Shown here in pieces: positions 50,477 through 60,580 of a stretch of DNA of 64,000 nucleotides. The notes below the pieces were generated by a model. That model made no database searches and was not told the DNA's origin. It saw nothing but the letters and a program-made list of their open reading frames with translations. Made by a program: the position numbers and the translations under genes. The DNA is from Vibrio mexicanus (GTDB lineage Bacteria > Pseudomonadota > Gammaproteobacteria > Enterobacterales > Vibrionaceae): positions 1-64,000 of the forward strand of contig NZ_JYJP01000133.1 in assembly GCF_001012815.1 (NCBI RefSeq). The letters are read 5' to 3'. The number at the start of each line of letters is the position of its first letter. Positions within the stretch are counted from its first letter, which is position 1.

Positions 50477-52492
50477 ATGAAGCTAAACCCAAGACAAGAT
50501 GAAGCGGTAAAATACGTCTCTGGCCCATGCCTAGTGCTGGCGGGTGCAGGCTCGGGTAAAACACGCGTAATTACCAACAAAATTGCGTATCTGGTTCAGC
50601 AGTGTGACTACAAAGCTCGCAACATCGCAGCGGTAACCTTTACCAATAAGGCCGCGCGCGAAATGAAAGAGCGTGTCGGTCAAACATTGGGTAAAGCGGA
50701 ATCGAAAGGCTTGATGGTCTCGACCTTCCACACATTGGGCCTCAATATCATTCGTCGCGAGTACAAAGCTTTAGGTCTAAAAGCGGGTTTTTCTCTATTT
50801 GATGACCAAGACCAAATGGCGCTGCTAAAAGAGTTAACAGAAAAGCAGCTCGATGGAGACAAAGACCTCCTTCGCCAACTGCTTAGTACCATTTCTAATT
50901 GGAAGAATGGCATGTTGACCGCCGAGCAAGCCAAAGCGCGTGCTCAAGGTGAACAGCAGCAACTCTTCGCTTTTTGCTATGAGATGTACCTCAAGCAGAT
51001 GAAGGCTTACAACGCGCTGGATTTTGATGATCTGATCTCGTTGCCAGTACTGTTGCTACGAACCAATGAAGAGGTGCGTACTCGCTGGCAAAACCGTATT
51101 CGCTACTTGCTGGTGGACGAATATCAAGACACCAACACCAGTCAGTATGAACTGGTGAAGCTAATTGTCGGTGAACGTGGCCGCTTAACAGTAGTAGGCG
51201 ATGATGACCAGTCTATCTATTCTTGGCGTGGTGCAAAACCGCAGAACTTGGTGCTACTTGGTGAGGATTACCCTAATCTTCGTTTGATTAAGCTCGAGCA
51301 GAACTATCGCTCAACCAGTCGTATTCTTCGCGCTGCTAACATCTTGATTGCTAATAACCCGCACGTTTATGAGAAATCGCTGTTCTCAGAAATTCCAGAC
51401 GGGGAAAAACTCAAAGTGTTGATGGCCAAAAATGAAGAGCACGAGGCGGAGCGTATTACCGGTGAGCTTATTGCGCATAAGTTCCTAAATCGCACCGAAT
51501 ATCGAGACTACGCGGTGCTTTATCGTGGTAACCATCAGTCACGCTTAATTGAAAAGTATCTGATGCAAAACCGAGTGCCTTATAAGCTCTCGGGTGGTAC
51601 TTCCTTCTTTGCTCGCGCGGAAATAAAAGACATTATGGCGTACCTGCGCGTGCTGGTGAACCCAGATGACGATAATGCTTTCTTGCGTATTGTGAATACG
51701 CCGCGTCGAGAGATTGGCCCAGTGACGCTTGAAAAATTGGGCAGCTACGCCAACATGCGTGGCAAAAGTTTGTTTGATGCCAGTTTTGAGATGGGGTTAG
51801 AGCAGCACTTATCGGGTCGAGGTTTAGAAAATCTGCGTCGCTTTACCCAGTGGATCGTGCAAATAGGCGATAACGCAGAGCGTGGCAATACTGTTGAAGC
51901 AGTTCGCTCGCTCGTTCGCGATATCAATTACGAAGATTGGCTATACGAAACCTCTTCAAGCCCGAAAGCGGCCGAAATGCGCATGAAAAACGTGTCGGAT
52001 CTTTATTCATGGATCGTGGCCGATTTGGAAGGCGATAACTACGATAAAGAAGAGAAGACATTAAAAGAGGTCGTTCAACGTCTGACACTGCGCGACATGA
52101 TGGAACGTGGAGAGGAAGAAGATGAAGCGGATGCGGTGCAACTGATGACGCTTCATGCATCGAAAGGTTTGGAATTCCCATATGTGTATTTAATGGGAAG
52201 TGAAGAGGGCATCTTGCCGCACCAAACCAGTATCGATGAAGACAACGTCGAAGAAGAGCGCCGCCTAATGTATGTAGGCATTACTCGAGCACAGAAAGAG
52301 TTGACCTTTACTATGTGTAAAGAGCGCCGCCAGTTTGGCGAGTTGATTAAGCCAACACAAAGCCGCTTCTTGGATGAGCTCCCGTTTGATGATGTGGAGT
52401 GGGAACAGAAGAAGAAAGCGGTATCGGCAGAAGAGCGTATGGAAAAAGGCCAAGCCCATATTGCTAATATACGGGCGATGTTTAAGAAGTAG
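50477..52492 (+). CDS. rep: ATP-dependent DNA helicase Rep
   Basis: A 671-residue 3'-5' superfamily I helicase that clears proteins from DNA ahead of the replisome and restarts forks. Motifs: Q motif LNPRQDEAV, Walker [13 protein letters not shown] (about 22-33), [10 protein letters not shown], motif [12 protein letters not shown], motif [16 protein letters not shown], motif IV QNYRS, motif [18 protein letters not shown] and motif [15 protein letters not shown]. The length fits Rep (673 in E. coli) rather than UvrD (about 720). A bidirectional terminator lies at 52537. Confidence 0.96.
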   Translation: MKLNPRQDEAVKYVSGPCLVLAGAGSGKTRVITNKIAYLVQQCDYKARNIAAVTFTNKAAREMKERVGQTLGKAESKGLMVSTFHTLGLNIIRREYKALGLKAGFSLFDDQDQMALLKELTEKQLDGDKDLLRQLLSTISNWKNGMLTAEQAKARAQGEQQQLFAFCYEMYLKQMKAYNALDFDDLISLPVLLLRTNEEVRTRWQNRIRYLLVDEYQDTNTSQYELVKLIVGERGRLTVVGDDDQSIYSWRGAKPQNLVLLGEDYPNLRLIKLEQNYRSTSRILRAANILIANNPHVYEKSLFSEIPDGEKLKVLMAKNEEHEAERITGELIAHKFLNRTEYRDYAVLYRGNHQSRLIEKYLMQNRVPYKLSGGTSFFARAEIKDIMAYLRVLVNPDDDNAFLRIVNTPRREIGPVTLEKLGSYANMRGKSLFDASFEMGLEQHLSGRGLENLRRFTQWIVQIGDNAERGNTVEAVRSLVRDINYEDWLYETSSSPKAAEMRMKNVSDLYSWIVADLEGDNYDKEEKTLKEVVQRLTLRDMMERGEEEDEADAVQLMTLHASKGLEFPYVYLMGSEEGILPHQTSIDEDNVEEERRLMYVGITRAQKELTFTMCKERRQFGELIKPTQSRFLDELPFDDVEWEQKKKAVSAEERMEKGQAHIANIRAMFKK

Positions 52493-52536
52493 CGTTACAA
52501 CGCAGATTTTAGACCAAAGATTTGTTCTCAAAACTA

Positions 52537-52567
52537 AAAAGGCTTGCTCCTCACGAGCAAGCCTTTT
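52537..52567. terminator. Bidirectional terminator between rep and cytochrome c5
   Basis: AAAAGGCTTGCTC/GAGCAAGCCTTTT stem with a 5-base loop. Confidence 0.87.
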
Positions 52568-52586
52568 GTATAAGAGTATATAAAGC

Positions 52587-53009
52587 TTATAGATCTTTAA
52601 TCATATGGTCGATGGCTGCGATAACTTCGTCATCTGAACAATCCATACATGAACCACGTGCTGGCATCGCATTGAAGCCATTGATTGCGTGATCATTTAG
52701 AATGTCGCGACCTTGAGCAATACGTGGAGCCCAAGCGCCTGCATCACCTGTCTTAGGTGCACCAGCAACACCGGCACCGTGACAAGCGGTACAAAACATA
52801 CCATAAACAGTTGCACCATCGCGCGGGCCAGAAGGCTCAGCAGCGACAGGCTCAGCACCCACTAGGTAAACATCACCAACAGGCTTAATACGCTCAGCGA
52901 TCGCGTCATATTCTTCTTGGCTAACATTGGCGGCAAAAGAGGCGGCTGAAAAAGTCACGGCTGCGACCAAAGCGGTTATTACTTTTCGAGACATATCCAT
53001 TAAACTCAC
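52587..53009 (-). CDS. Cytochrome c5
   Basis: A 140-residue periplasmic monoheme cytochrome. A signal peptide (VITALVAAVTFSAASFAA) precedes the mature part with heme site CTACH near residue 75 and the axial Met in NAMPARG. A second Cys pair (CMDC) after it is typical of cytochrome c5. It probably passes electrons in the respiratory chain along with cytochrome c4. Start GTG 53009 with AGGA 7 bases upstream; ATG at 53000 or 52994 is also possible. Confidence 0.9.
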   Translation of the reverse strand: MSLMDMSRKVITALVAAVTFSAASFAANVSQEEYDAIAERIKPVGDVYLVGAEPVAAEPSGPRDGATVYGMFCTACHGAGVAGAPKTGDAGAWAPRIAQGRDILNDHAINGFNAMPARGSCMDCSDDEVIAAIDHMIKDL

Positions 53010-53238
53010 TTTACGTTCCTGAAGGTAAGTACGTGCTTACCTAATTATTAGAGTGTCGAATTGATTTTAGCTTATCGCTGTTAAATCAATGTAAATAATG
53101 GGTGATTATATCCTGATAACTTGTTGCAATAAACAGCAAGTTAGCGGAGGTTGGGGAGTTATCACTCGTGAAATAGGTCTTTGTCACACTTTAATCGTTG
53201 AAAAAGGCACCAAACAGTAAAAAAAGTTGAAAAAGTAC

Positions 53239-53267
53239 TAGACGCCATAGTGTGATATACGTATTAT
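53239..53267 (+). promoter_or_regulatory. Likely promoter of the tRNA operon
   Basis: TAGACG (53239-53244), a 17-base spacer and TATTAT (53262-53267), followed by a GC-rich TCCCATCCGCCG discriminator as seen at stringently controlled stable-RNA promoters, 22 bases before tRNA-Arg. Confidence 0.5.
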
Positions 53268-53288
53268 TCCCATCCGCCGATAGGGCAT

Positions 53289-53365
<77 letters not shown>

Positions 53366-53411
53366 TCCGGATGCTTACACAAGTAAGTGAAATATTGGCG
53401 AAAGAAAAAAT

Positions 53412-53488
53412 GGTGGCTATAGCTCAGTTGGTAGAGCCCTGGATTGTGATTCCGGTGGTCGCGAGTTCGAATCTCGTTAGCCACCCCA
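53412..53488 (+). tRNA. tRNA-His (anticodon GTG), copy 1
   Basis: The extra 5' G (-1) at 53412 pairs with C73, the hallmark of tRNA-His. The acceptor GTGGCTA/TAGCCAC is complete, CCA is encoded at 53486-53488, and the loop TTGTGAT gives anticodon GTG at 53446-53448. Confidence 0.96.
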
Positions 53489-53559
53489 TTTTTCTCTTGG
53501 AATAAGCGGGACCAGAGAGTTGACCCTCTATAACGTAACCAAGTAAAAAAATACTATGT

Positions 53560-53636
<77 letters not shown>

Positions 53637-53682
53637 CTATTATTATTTATGGCTTTTCAAGCGGTAAATACAAAAAATTGAT

Positions 53683-53759
53683 GGTGGCTATAGCTCAGTT
53701 GGTAGAGCCCTGGATTGTGATTCCGGTGGTCGCGAGTTCGAATCTCGTTAGCCACCCCA
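53683..53759 (+). tRNA. tRNA-His (anticodon GTG), copy 2
   Basis: Identical in sequence to copy 1 at 53412. The His-Pro pair has been duplicated in tandem. Confidence 0.96.
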
Positions 53760-53766
53760 TTGATTT

Positions 53767-53842
<76 letters not shown>

Positions 53843-53849
53843 CTACACG

Positions 53850-53878
53850 AAACCCTCGTCGAAAGACGAGGGTTTTTT
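53850..53878 (+). terminator. Terminator of the tRNA operon
   Basis: AAACCCTCGTC/GACGAGGGTTT with a GAAA tetraloop and a T run. Confidence 0.87.
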
Positions 53879-53879
53879 G

Positions 53880-54205
53880 CTTTCTGGAACTCATTCGTGC
53901 ATTCGAACCAAGTGTGGGTTCGCCTGATGTTCAAGAAATAGCTCTCCACCGACCATCATTAAAAAAGCCTCATCAGAAATGATGAGGCTTTTTACTTTCT
54001 GGAACTCATTCATGTATTCGAACCAAGAGTGGGTTCGCCTGTTGTTCAAGAAACAGCTCTTCATCGACCATCATTAAGAAGCCTCGCCAGTAATGACGGG
54101 GCTTTTTTACATCTCTTGATCATGTATTTGTGCACATATCGAGTCGGGCTCTGGAAGCCCAGTCGCATCGAATTCCTCTTCACCGACCATCGTTAAAAAA
54201 TCTCA
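53880..54205 (+). repeat. Array of decayed tRNA-Pro tail plus terminator units
   Basis: Two units with a 115-bp period (53880 and 53995) begin CTTTCTGGAACTCATTC, contain ATTCGAACCAAGxGTGGGTT, and end in CTCTxCACCGACCATCATTAA, close to the tRNA-Pro 3' end, followed by terminator hairpins at 53965-53993 and 54079-54108. A third, shorter relic (54165-54205) keeps TCGAATTCCTCTTCACCGACCATC. None has an anticodon arm. These look like worn tRNA copies that kept their terminators. Confidence 0.65.
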
Positions 54206-54930
54206 ACTTGCTGATCATGTCAGCAATGGCATTCCACTTCACTCTCACATCTCTTATCCAAACTATTCACTGACACCTAAGATACAGAGCACAATTAGTA
54301 CTTTTTCATGCCTTATTAGTGAGAAAATATAGGCCGTTTTATCGCATCAATCAGCGGGGGTTCGATCGGCTGCTATACTTCCTCTTTAATGCCTGAATGA
54401 GAGATATTTTTCTCAGATTAAATAGTTTGGCGCGATTTTCATTGTTTGTGCAGAAAGGTTTTATAGTTTTTTATCAGATGGATTATCTAATAAATGGGAT
54501 CTATTCAGATCTTATATATCGATAATGTGAGTTAAATTGGTTTTTGTTTTTGTTTTGTTAATTCAAACCAAGATAAAAGCTCTGGTGAATTATTCAAACT
54601 GAGTTTTTTATATAATTTTGTTTTACTCTCCTCAGTTAGCCATAAAATCTATTCGTGACGACCACTAATGAGTCTTGAATAAATTGGTAATACCAATATT
54701 TAATGCACTTTTGTTGCATATATATATGGGTATGCTGCTCTAAAAATGCTCAATCTCGCTTTTTTATCCTCTATTTGTTGCTTTTCTGTGAAATATTTGC
54801 CAAATTGATGACCTTATAAAATACCAGAACAATATACTGGTAAGAATGGATTCAATTTAAGGCCACCCTTGTTTCAAATTTGGTGGCCGCAGACAGGGCA
54901 GAAAACTGTCACGCAGTAGAGGTCTGGTTA
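54206..54930. other. AT-rich leader region of the peptide transporter operon
   Basis: About 725 bases with no ORF or RNA I can recognise. It is very AT-rich, with runs of T and a TATATATATGG stretch near 54719. It presumably holds the promoter of the ABC operon at 54931. I see no clear operator. Confidence 0.4.
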
Positions 54931-56646
54931 ATGTCACTTTTAGAAGTTAAAAATCTTCGTATCGAGTACCCATCTCGTCACGGTGTTCACGCAGCGGTAA
55001 AGTCACTTTCGTTCAACATTGAACGCGGTGAGATTGTAGGTGTTGTTGGTGAATCTGGTGCAGGTAAGTCAACGGTTGGTAACGCGGTTATCGACCTACT
55101 GAGCCCTCCTGGGCAAATCGCTAGTGGTGAAGTATTCCTTGATGGGGAAAAGGTTTCGGGCCTAACTCCTGAAGAGATGCGCAAAGTTCGCGGTTCCAAA
55201 ATCGGTTTCATTTTCCAAGATCCGATGACGTCGTTGAACCCTCTATTTACGGTTGAACATCAGTTGAAAGAGACGATCCATGCCAATATGAAGGTATCGG
55301 ATCAAGAAGCCTACGATCGCGCTTTGTCTTTGATGGAACAGGTGGGCATTCCTCAACCAGAAAACCGTTTAAAACAGTTCCCTCACCAATTCTCTGGCGG
55401 TATGCGTCAGCGTGTGGTTATTGCGATTGCATTGGCTGGTGAACCTGATCTTATTATTGCCGACGAACCAACCACGGCACTGGATGTTTCGATTCAAGAC
55501 CAAATCTTGGGTTTGATTCGCGATTTGTGTATTAAGAAAAACGTGGGTTGTATGTTGGTAACCCACGATATGGGCGTGGTATCGAACGTGACTGACCGCG
55601 TTGCGGTTATGTACCGTGGCGATTTGGTCGAGTTTGGTCCAACACAGAAAGTTCTCGGTGACCCAGATCATTCCTACACTCGTAGCCTAATTTCAGCCGT
55701 ACCACGTTCTGATGTGAAGCTAGATCGCTTCCCGCTGGTAAGCTACATCGAAGAAGCGCACGAGATGGAGCCGCTAGATGTGAAGAATCACTGGTTAGGC
55801 CAAAGCCAAGACCATCGTGATTACACTGGCCCTCTATTGAATGTAGAGAACGTTAACCTGCGCTTCGTGACTAAAGATTCGCTGTTTGAAAGCCGTCGTG
55901 AGTATGTTCAGGCATCGAACAATGTAAGCTTCGAAGTATTTGAGGGTGAGACCTTTGGTTTGGTAGGTGAGTCGGGTTCGGGTAAATCGACCATTGCTCG
56001 TGTTATTGCGGGTCTGTACGCGCCAAACTCAGGTAAAGTCACGTTTGAAGGCATCGATCTGACTGGCTTGAAATCAGAACAAGAACGTCGTCCGCTGCGT
56101 CGCCAAATGCAGATGGTATTCCAAAACCCATACACTTCGATGAACCCGCGTATGAAGATCTTTGACATCATCGCGGAGCCAATTCGTTTCCACAAGTTAA
56201 CCAAAAATGAAGCGGAAACTCGCCAGATCGTGAACGATCTACTTGATCACGTTGGTTTAGGCGTGATGGCAGGTGTGAAGTACCCACATGAATTTTCGGG
56301 TGGTCAGCGTCAGCGTATTTCGATTGCGCGCGCACTGGCAACTCGCCCTCGTTTATTGATTTGTGATGAACCAACGTCTGCTTTGGATGTGTCGGTTCAG
56401 GCGCAGATTCTTAATCTATTAAAAGATCTACAAGATGAGTTAAATCTCACCATGCTGTTCATCAGTCACGATCTGCCGGTGATTCGTCAGATGTGTGATC
56501 GTGTTGGTGTGATGCAGATGGGAACGCTTTTGGAGGTTGCACCGACAGAGCAACTCTTCACGTCGCCTCAGCATGAATACAGCAAACAACTGATTTCTTT
56601 AATGCCGGAGTTTACTGGCCTCAGAGAAGATCTAAAAACGGCTTAA
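54931..56646 (+). CDS. Peptide ABC importer ATPase with two fused nucleotide-binding domains
   Basis: A 571-residue protein made of two ABC ATPase domains (about 1-265 and 310-571) that power a peptide importer. Domain 1 has GESGAGKSTVG, FSGGMRQRV and LIIADEPTTALDV; domain 2 has GESGSGKSTIA, FSGGQRQRI and LLICDEPTSALDV. The fusion equals DppD plus DppF, as in GsiA and YejF. I chose ATG 54931 because GAGG lies 8 bases before it; the frame is open from 54880. The substrate-binding protein and both permeases follow. Confidence 0.93.
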   Translation: MSLLEVKNLRIEYPSRHGVHAAVKSLSFNIERGEIVGVVGESGAGKSTVGNAVIDLLSPPGQIASGEVFLDGEKVSGLTPEEMRKVRGSKIGFIFQDPMTSLNPLFTVEHQLKETIHANMKVSDQEAYDRALSLMEQVGIPQPENRLKQFPHQFSGGMRQRVVIAIALAGEPDLIIADEPTTALDVSIQDQILGLIRDLCIKKNVGCMLVTHDMGVVSNVTDRVAVMYRGDLVEFGPTQKVLGDPDHSYTRSLISAVPRSDVKLDRFPLVSYIEEAHEMEPLDVKNHWLGQSQDHRDYTGPLLNVENVNLRFVTKDSLFESRREYVQASNNVSFEVFEGETFGLVGESGSGKSTIARVIAGLYAPNSGKVTFEGIDLTGLKSEQERRPLRRQMQMVFQNPYTSMNPRMKIFDIIAEPIRFHKLTKNEAETRQIVNDLLDHVGLGVMAGVKYPHEFSGGQRQRISIARALATRPRLLICDEPTSALDVSVQAQILNLLKDLQDELNLTMLFISHDLPVIRQMCDRVGVMQMGTLLEVAPTEQLFTSPQHEYSKQLISLMPEFTGLREDLKTA

Positions 56647-56754
56647 GCGGCCTGAGACCTTTTGGCCTACAGGTAACCCCAAGCTCGCTTGGGAACAAAT
56701 AACAGAAGCAAACACAACAATTAGGGACTTGGATCCCGCATGAAGGAGTTATGC

Positions 56755-58308
56755 ATGAAAACCATGAAAAGCAAACTAGCAGTTGCATTGATGGCTGCAG
56801 GTCTTAGCTTTAGCGCAGCAGCGGCAGACATTAAAGTGGCGTATGACGCAGACCCTGTGTCACTAGACCCACATGAGCAGTTGTCTGGCGGCACAATGCA
56901 GCTATCTCACATGGTATTTGATCCATTGATTCGCTTTACTCAAGATATGGATTTTGAACCTCGCTTGGCTGAATCTTGGGAGCGTGTTGATAACGAGACT
57001 ATTCGTTTCAAACTGCGCCAAGGTGTTAAATTCCACTCTGGTAACGACCTAACTGCAGATGACGTAGTATGGACGTTCAACCGTCTAAAAGAGTCACCAG
57101 ATTTTAAAGGCATCTTCGCACCACTTGTTTCTTTGAACAAAGTTGATGACTTCACGTTCGACATTAAGACTGATGGCACTTACCCACTAGTTGAAAACGT
57201 AGCAACTTACATCTTCCCAATGGACAGCAAGTTCTACTCAGGCACAACAGCTGACGGTAAAGACAAAGCAGAAATCGTTAAGCACGGTAACTCGTTCGCT
57301 TCAACTAACCAATCTGGTACGGGTCCATTCGTTGTTAAGTCTCGTGAGCAAGGTGTTCAAGTGCAGTTCGAGCGTTTCGACAGCTACTGGGATACAGAGA
57401 GCAAAGGTAACGTTGAGAACCTAACTCTAGTGCCAATCAAAGAGTCTGCGACACGTGTTGCTGCACTTCTATCTGGTGGCGTTGACATGATCGCTCCAGT
57501 ATCTCCAAACGACTACACGCGTATTCAGAAAGCGAACGACATCGAGCTTTACACTATGCCTGGTACTCGTGTAATCACGTTCCAATTGAACCAAAACAGC
57601 AACCCTGCACTGAAAGACGTTCGCGTCCGTCAAGCGATCGTGTATGCGGTGAACAACGAAGGTATTGCTAAGCGTATCATGAAGGGTGCGGCTACAGCGG
57701 CAGCTCAGCAGAGCCCAGTTGGTTACGCAGGTTACAACGAAGACCTTAAGCCACGTTTCGATCTGAAAAAAGCGAAAGAGCTGATGAAAGAAGCGGGCTA
57801 CGAAGATGGCTTCACGCTAACCATGATGGCGCCAAACAACCGTTACGTAAACGACGACAAGATTGCTCAAGCAACTGCAGCAATGCTGTCTAAGATTGGT
57901 ATCAAGGTTGACCTGAAGACTATGCCTAAAGCGCAGTACTGGCCTGAGTTCGATAAGTGTGCAGCAGACATGCTAATGATCGGCTGGCACCCAGATACTG
58001 AGGACTCAGGTAACTTCACTGAGTTCCTAACTATGACGCGTAACGCTGAAACAGGTAAAGGTCAGTACAACTGTGGTCACTACTCTAACCCTGAAATCGA
58101 CAAGTTGATTGAAGAGACCAACACAATGACAGACCTTGCTAAGCGTAGTGAGCTTCTGAAGCAAGTAGAAGCAACACTATACGACGAAGCAGCGTTTGTT
58201 CCTCTACACTGGCAAGATCCATCATGGGCTGCGAAGAGCAATGTTGAGATCGGTCCAATCGTTAACGGTATGAACTTCCCATACTTTGGCGACCTAGTGG
58301 TTAAATAA
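56755..58308 (+). CDS. Peptide ABC transporter substrate-binding protein
   Basis: A 517-residue periplasmic binding protein of family 5 (SBP_bac_5: DppA, OppA, NikA). A signal peptide (KLAVALMAAGLSFSAAAA) precedes the mature domain with IKVAYDADPVSLDPHEQLSGG, DADDVVWTFNRL-type (LTADDVVWTFNRL), ESATRVAALLSGGVDMIAPV, DVRVRQAIVYAVN and AAFVPLHW. It captures peptides for the permease pair. The ATG at 56755 follows AAGGAG; the ATG at 56740 is part of that leader. Confidence 0.93.
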   Translation: MKTMKSKLAVALMAAGLSFSAAAADIKVAYDADPVSLDPHEQLSGGTMQLSHMVFDPLIRFTQDMDFEPRLAESWERVDNETIRFKLRQGVKFHSGNDLTADDVVWTFNRLKESPDFKGIFAPLVSLNKVDDFTFDIKTDGTYPLVENVATYIFPMDSKFYSGTTADGKDKAEIVKHGNSFASTNQSGTGPFVVKSREQGVQVQFERFDSYWDTESKGNVENLTLVPIKESATRVAALLSGGVDMIAPVSPNDYTRIQKANDIELYTMPGTRVITFQLNQNSNPALKDVRVRQAIVYAVNNEGIAKRIMKGAATAAAQQSPVGYAGYNEDLKPRFDLKKAKELMKEAGYEDGFTLTMMAPNNRYVNDDKIAQATAAMLSKIGIKVDLKTMPKAQYWPEFDKCAADMLMIGWHPDTEDSGNFTEFLTMTRNAETGKGQYNCGHYSNPEIDKLIEETNTMTDLAKRSELLKQVEATLYDEAAFVPLHWQDPSWAAKSNVEIGPIVNGMNFPYFGDLVVK

Positions 58309-58353
58309 GTAGTTGTTAAGTAATAGAAGTTAACTTCATTACTTAAATACTCT

Positions 58354-58391
58354 CGCACCTAGTTATGCTTTTTTGGCTGTAGCTAGGTGCG
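58354..58391 (+). terminator. Intercistronic hairpin between binding protein and permease genes
   Basis: CGCACCTAG pairs with CTAGGTGCG around a 20-base loop that includes six T. It lacks a downstream T run, so it is more likely an mRNA-stabilising or partly terminating structure. Such hairpins keep binding-protein mRNA more abundant than that of the permeases (inference). Confidence 0.5.
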
Positions 58392-58522
58392 AAATACGAT
58401 TTTTGGTGCTTAACTTTGTTTCAGTCGGGTTGGGTACCATTTTTCAGACTGAAAGTTGCAGTCGGCTCTATTTATTTGCCGATTTTGCAGGCTGAAATCT
58501 ACGGATAGAAAAGGGGCAAGGA

Positions 58523-59500
58523 ATGTTTTCGTTTCTGGTCAAGCGCCTGTTTCAGGCACTGATAGTGATGTTTGTGATCAGTTTGGTAGCGTTTGCCATT
58601 CAGGATAATCTGGGTGACCCGCTGCGTGAGCTTGTCGGTCAATCTGTTTCGGAAGCGGAGCGCCAAGCGCTGCGTGATGAACTAGGCCTCAATGATCCCT
58701 TCATCGCTAAATACTCTCGTTTTGTGGGCGCAGCTCTACAAGGCGATTTAGGTACATCTTACTTCTTCAAGCGCCCTGCGGTTGAAGTGATTATGGATAA
58801 GCTCGTTGCCACCCTAGAGTTGGTATTCGGCGCCACGCTTATCATTATTGTACTTTCCATACCTTTAGGGGTTTACTCGGCAATACACCCTAAAAGTTTC
58901 TTTACTAAAGCCATCATGACCTTCAGTAGTGTCGGTATCTCGATTCCGGTCTTCTTAACCGCCATCATGCTGATGTATGTGTTCTCGATAGAACTCGGCT
59001 GGCTGCCTTCCTATGGGCGAGGTGAGACGGCGAATGTACTTGGGTGGGAATCAGGCTTCTTTACCATTGATGGTTTACGCCACTTGGTTCTGCCTTGTAT
59101 TGCACTAGCATCCATCATGTTGCCGCTGTTCATCCGTTTGGTACGTTCTGAAATGCTTGAAGTACTGAGCTCGGAATACATCAAGTTCGGTAAAGCAAAA
59201 GGCCTAGCGCTCAATAAAATTTATTACCAACACGCGCTGAAAAATACCATGCTGCCAGTCCTAACTGTGGGCGGCGTTCAAATTGGTACCATGGTGGCAT
59301 ACACCATCCTTACGGAAACCGTATTCCAATGGCCGGGAACAGGCTTCCTATTCCTTGAAGCGATTAACCGTGTAGATACGCCACTTATCACGGCGTACGT
59401 TATCTTTGTTGGCCTAATTTTCGTGGTGACCAATACCATCGTTGACTTGCTGTACGGCATCATCAACCCAACGGTTAATCTAACGGGTAAAGGAGCATAA
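58523..59500 (+). CDS. Peptide ABC transporter permease, DppB type
   Basis: A 325-residue inner-membrane protein with six helices. The N-terminal MFSFLVKRLFQALIVMFVISLVAF and the EAA loop EYIKFGKAKGLALNKIYYQHALKNTMLP, which docks on the ATPase, are typical of DppB/OppB/GsiC. It pairs with the permease that follows 2 bases later. Confidence 0.93.
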   Translation: MFSFLVKRLFQALIVMFVISLVAFAIQDNLGDPLRELVGQSVSEAERQALRDELGLNDPFIAKYSRFVGAALQGDLGTSYFFKRPAVEVIMDKLVATLELVFGATLIIIVLSIPLGVYSAIHPKSFFTKAIMTFSSVGISIPVFLTAIMLMYVFSIELGWLPSYGRGETANVLGWESGFFTIDGLRHLVLPCIALASIMLPLFIRLVRSEMLEVLSSEYIKFGKAKGLALNKIYYQHALKNTMLPVLTVGGVQIGTMVAYTILTETVFQWPGTGFLFLEAINRVDTPLITAYVIFVGLIFVVTNTIVDLLYGIINPTVNLTGKGA

Positions 59501-59502
59501 TC

Positions 59503-60441
59503 ATGAACCAATCAATTGCAGCTCCTTCTCGTTGGGAGCGTTTTAAACAGTCAGACTTCTTGTATCACTTCAAGCGCGACAAAGTTGCGATGACAAGTTT
59601 TGCAGTCTTCCTGATGTTCTTAGTGTTTGCTCTTGCGGCACCGCTTATTGCGCCAACAGACCCATACGATCTGACAACTATCGACATCATGGACTCTGAG
59701 TTGCCACCTTCTTGGATGGACGGTGGCGATGAGAACTTCGTGTTGGGTACCGATGAGCAAGGTCGTGATATTTTGTCGACCATTCTATACGGCTCACGCT
59801 TGTCACTGACGATCGGTTTCTTTGCCGTTGCGCTACAGCTGTTCTTAGGCATCGTCATCGGTTTGTCAGCCGGTTACTTTGGTGGCCGAGTGGATAGCTT
59901 CCTGATGCGTTTTGCCGACGTTCAGTTGTCGTTCTCAACCATGATGGTGGCGATCATCGTATCGGCCATTTTCAAAGCCAGCTTCGGTAGTGACTTCTAT
60001 AGCCAATATGCCGTTATCATGCTGGTGGTGATCATCGGTGTGGCCGAGTGGCCACAATACGCGCGTACCATCCGTGCATCAGTATTAGCTGAAAAGAAGA
60101 AAGAGTACGTAGAAGCGGCACGCGTAATGGGTTTCAAAGCCCCACGTATCATGTTCCGCCATATCTTACCGAACTGTCTGTCGCCAATCTTGGTTATCTC
60201 AACCGTACAGGTGGCGAATGCAATCATGTCAGAAGCGGCGCTGTCGTTCCTAGGCTTAGGTCTACCGGTAGACCAACCGTCACTGGGTGCGTTAATCAGC
60301 ATTGGCTTTAAGTACATCTTCTCGGGTGCATGGTGGATTACTGCCTTCCCAGGTATCGTGCTTGTTACACTGGTTCTGGTTATCAACTTGCTGGGTGACT
60401 GGCTACGTGATGTATTCAACCCTAAGATCTATAAAGGGTGA
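59503..60441 (+). CDS. Peptide ABC transporter permease, DppC type
   Basis: A 312-residue inner-membrane protein. The N-terminal cytoplasmic segment, GTDEQGRDILSTILYGSRLSL, and EAA loop KKEYVEAARVMGFKAPRIMFRHILPN match DppC/OppC/GsiD. It is the last gene of the four-gene importer operon, closed by the terminator at 60481. Confidence 0.93.
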   Translation: MNQSIAAPSRWERFKQSDFLYHFKRDKVAMTSFAVFLMFLVFALAAPLIAPTDPYDLTTIDIMDSELPPSWMDGGDENFVLGTDEQGRDILSTILYGSRLSLTIGFFAVALQLFLGIVIGLSAGYFGGRVDSFLMRFADVQLSFSTMMVAIIVSAIFKASFGSDFYSQYAVIMLVVIIGVAEWPQYARTIRASVLAEKKKEYVEAARVMGFKAPRIMFRHILPNCLSPILVISTVQVANAIMSEAALSFLGLGLPVDQPSLGALISIGFKYIFSGAWWITAFPGIVLVTLVLVINLLGDWLRDVFNPKIYKG

Positions 60442-60480
60442 TTGAGCCGATAGACTTTGCTTAAAAAATAGTCCTAAACT

Positions 60481-60511
60481 AGAGCCGTAATCACATTACG
60501 GCTCTTTTTTT
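60481..60511 (+). terminator. Terminator of the peptide importer operon
   Basis: AGAGCCGTAAT/ATTACGGCTCT stem with a 3-base loop and seven T. Confidence 0.88.
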
Positions 60512-60580
60512 GCATTCATTTTAGCAATCACTTTAGAACGAGAGTCTCTCGACGATTAATCGAATAGGTTTCAAGAGCAT

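Noticed and set aside
53880-54205. Direct repeats as a CRISPR array
   Set aside because: The repeat units are 115 bp, imperfect, hold no uniform spacers, no cas genes are near, and they contain tRNA-Pro ends.
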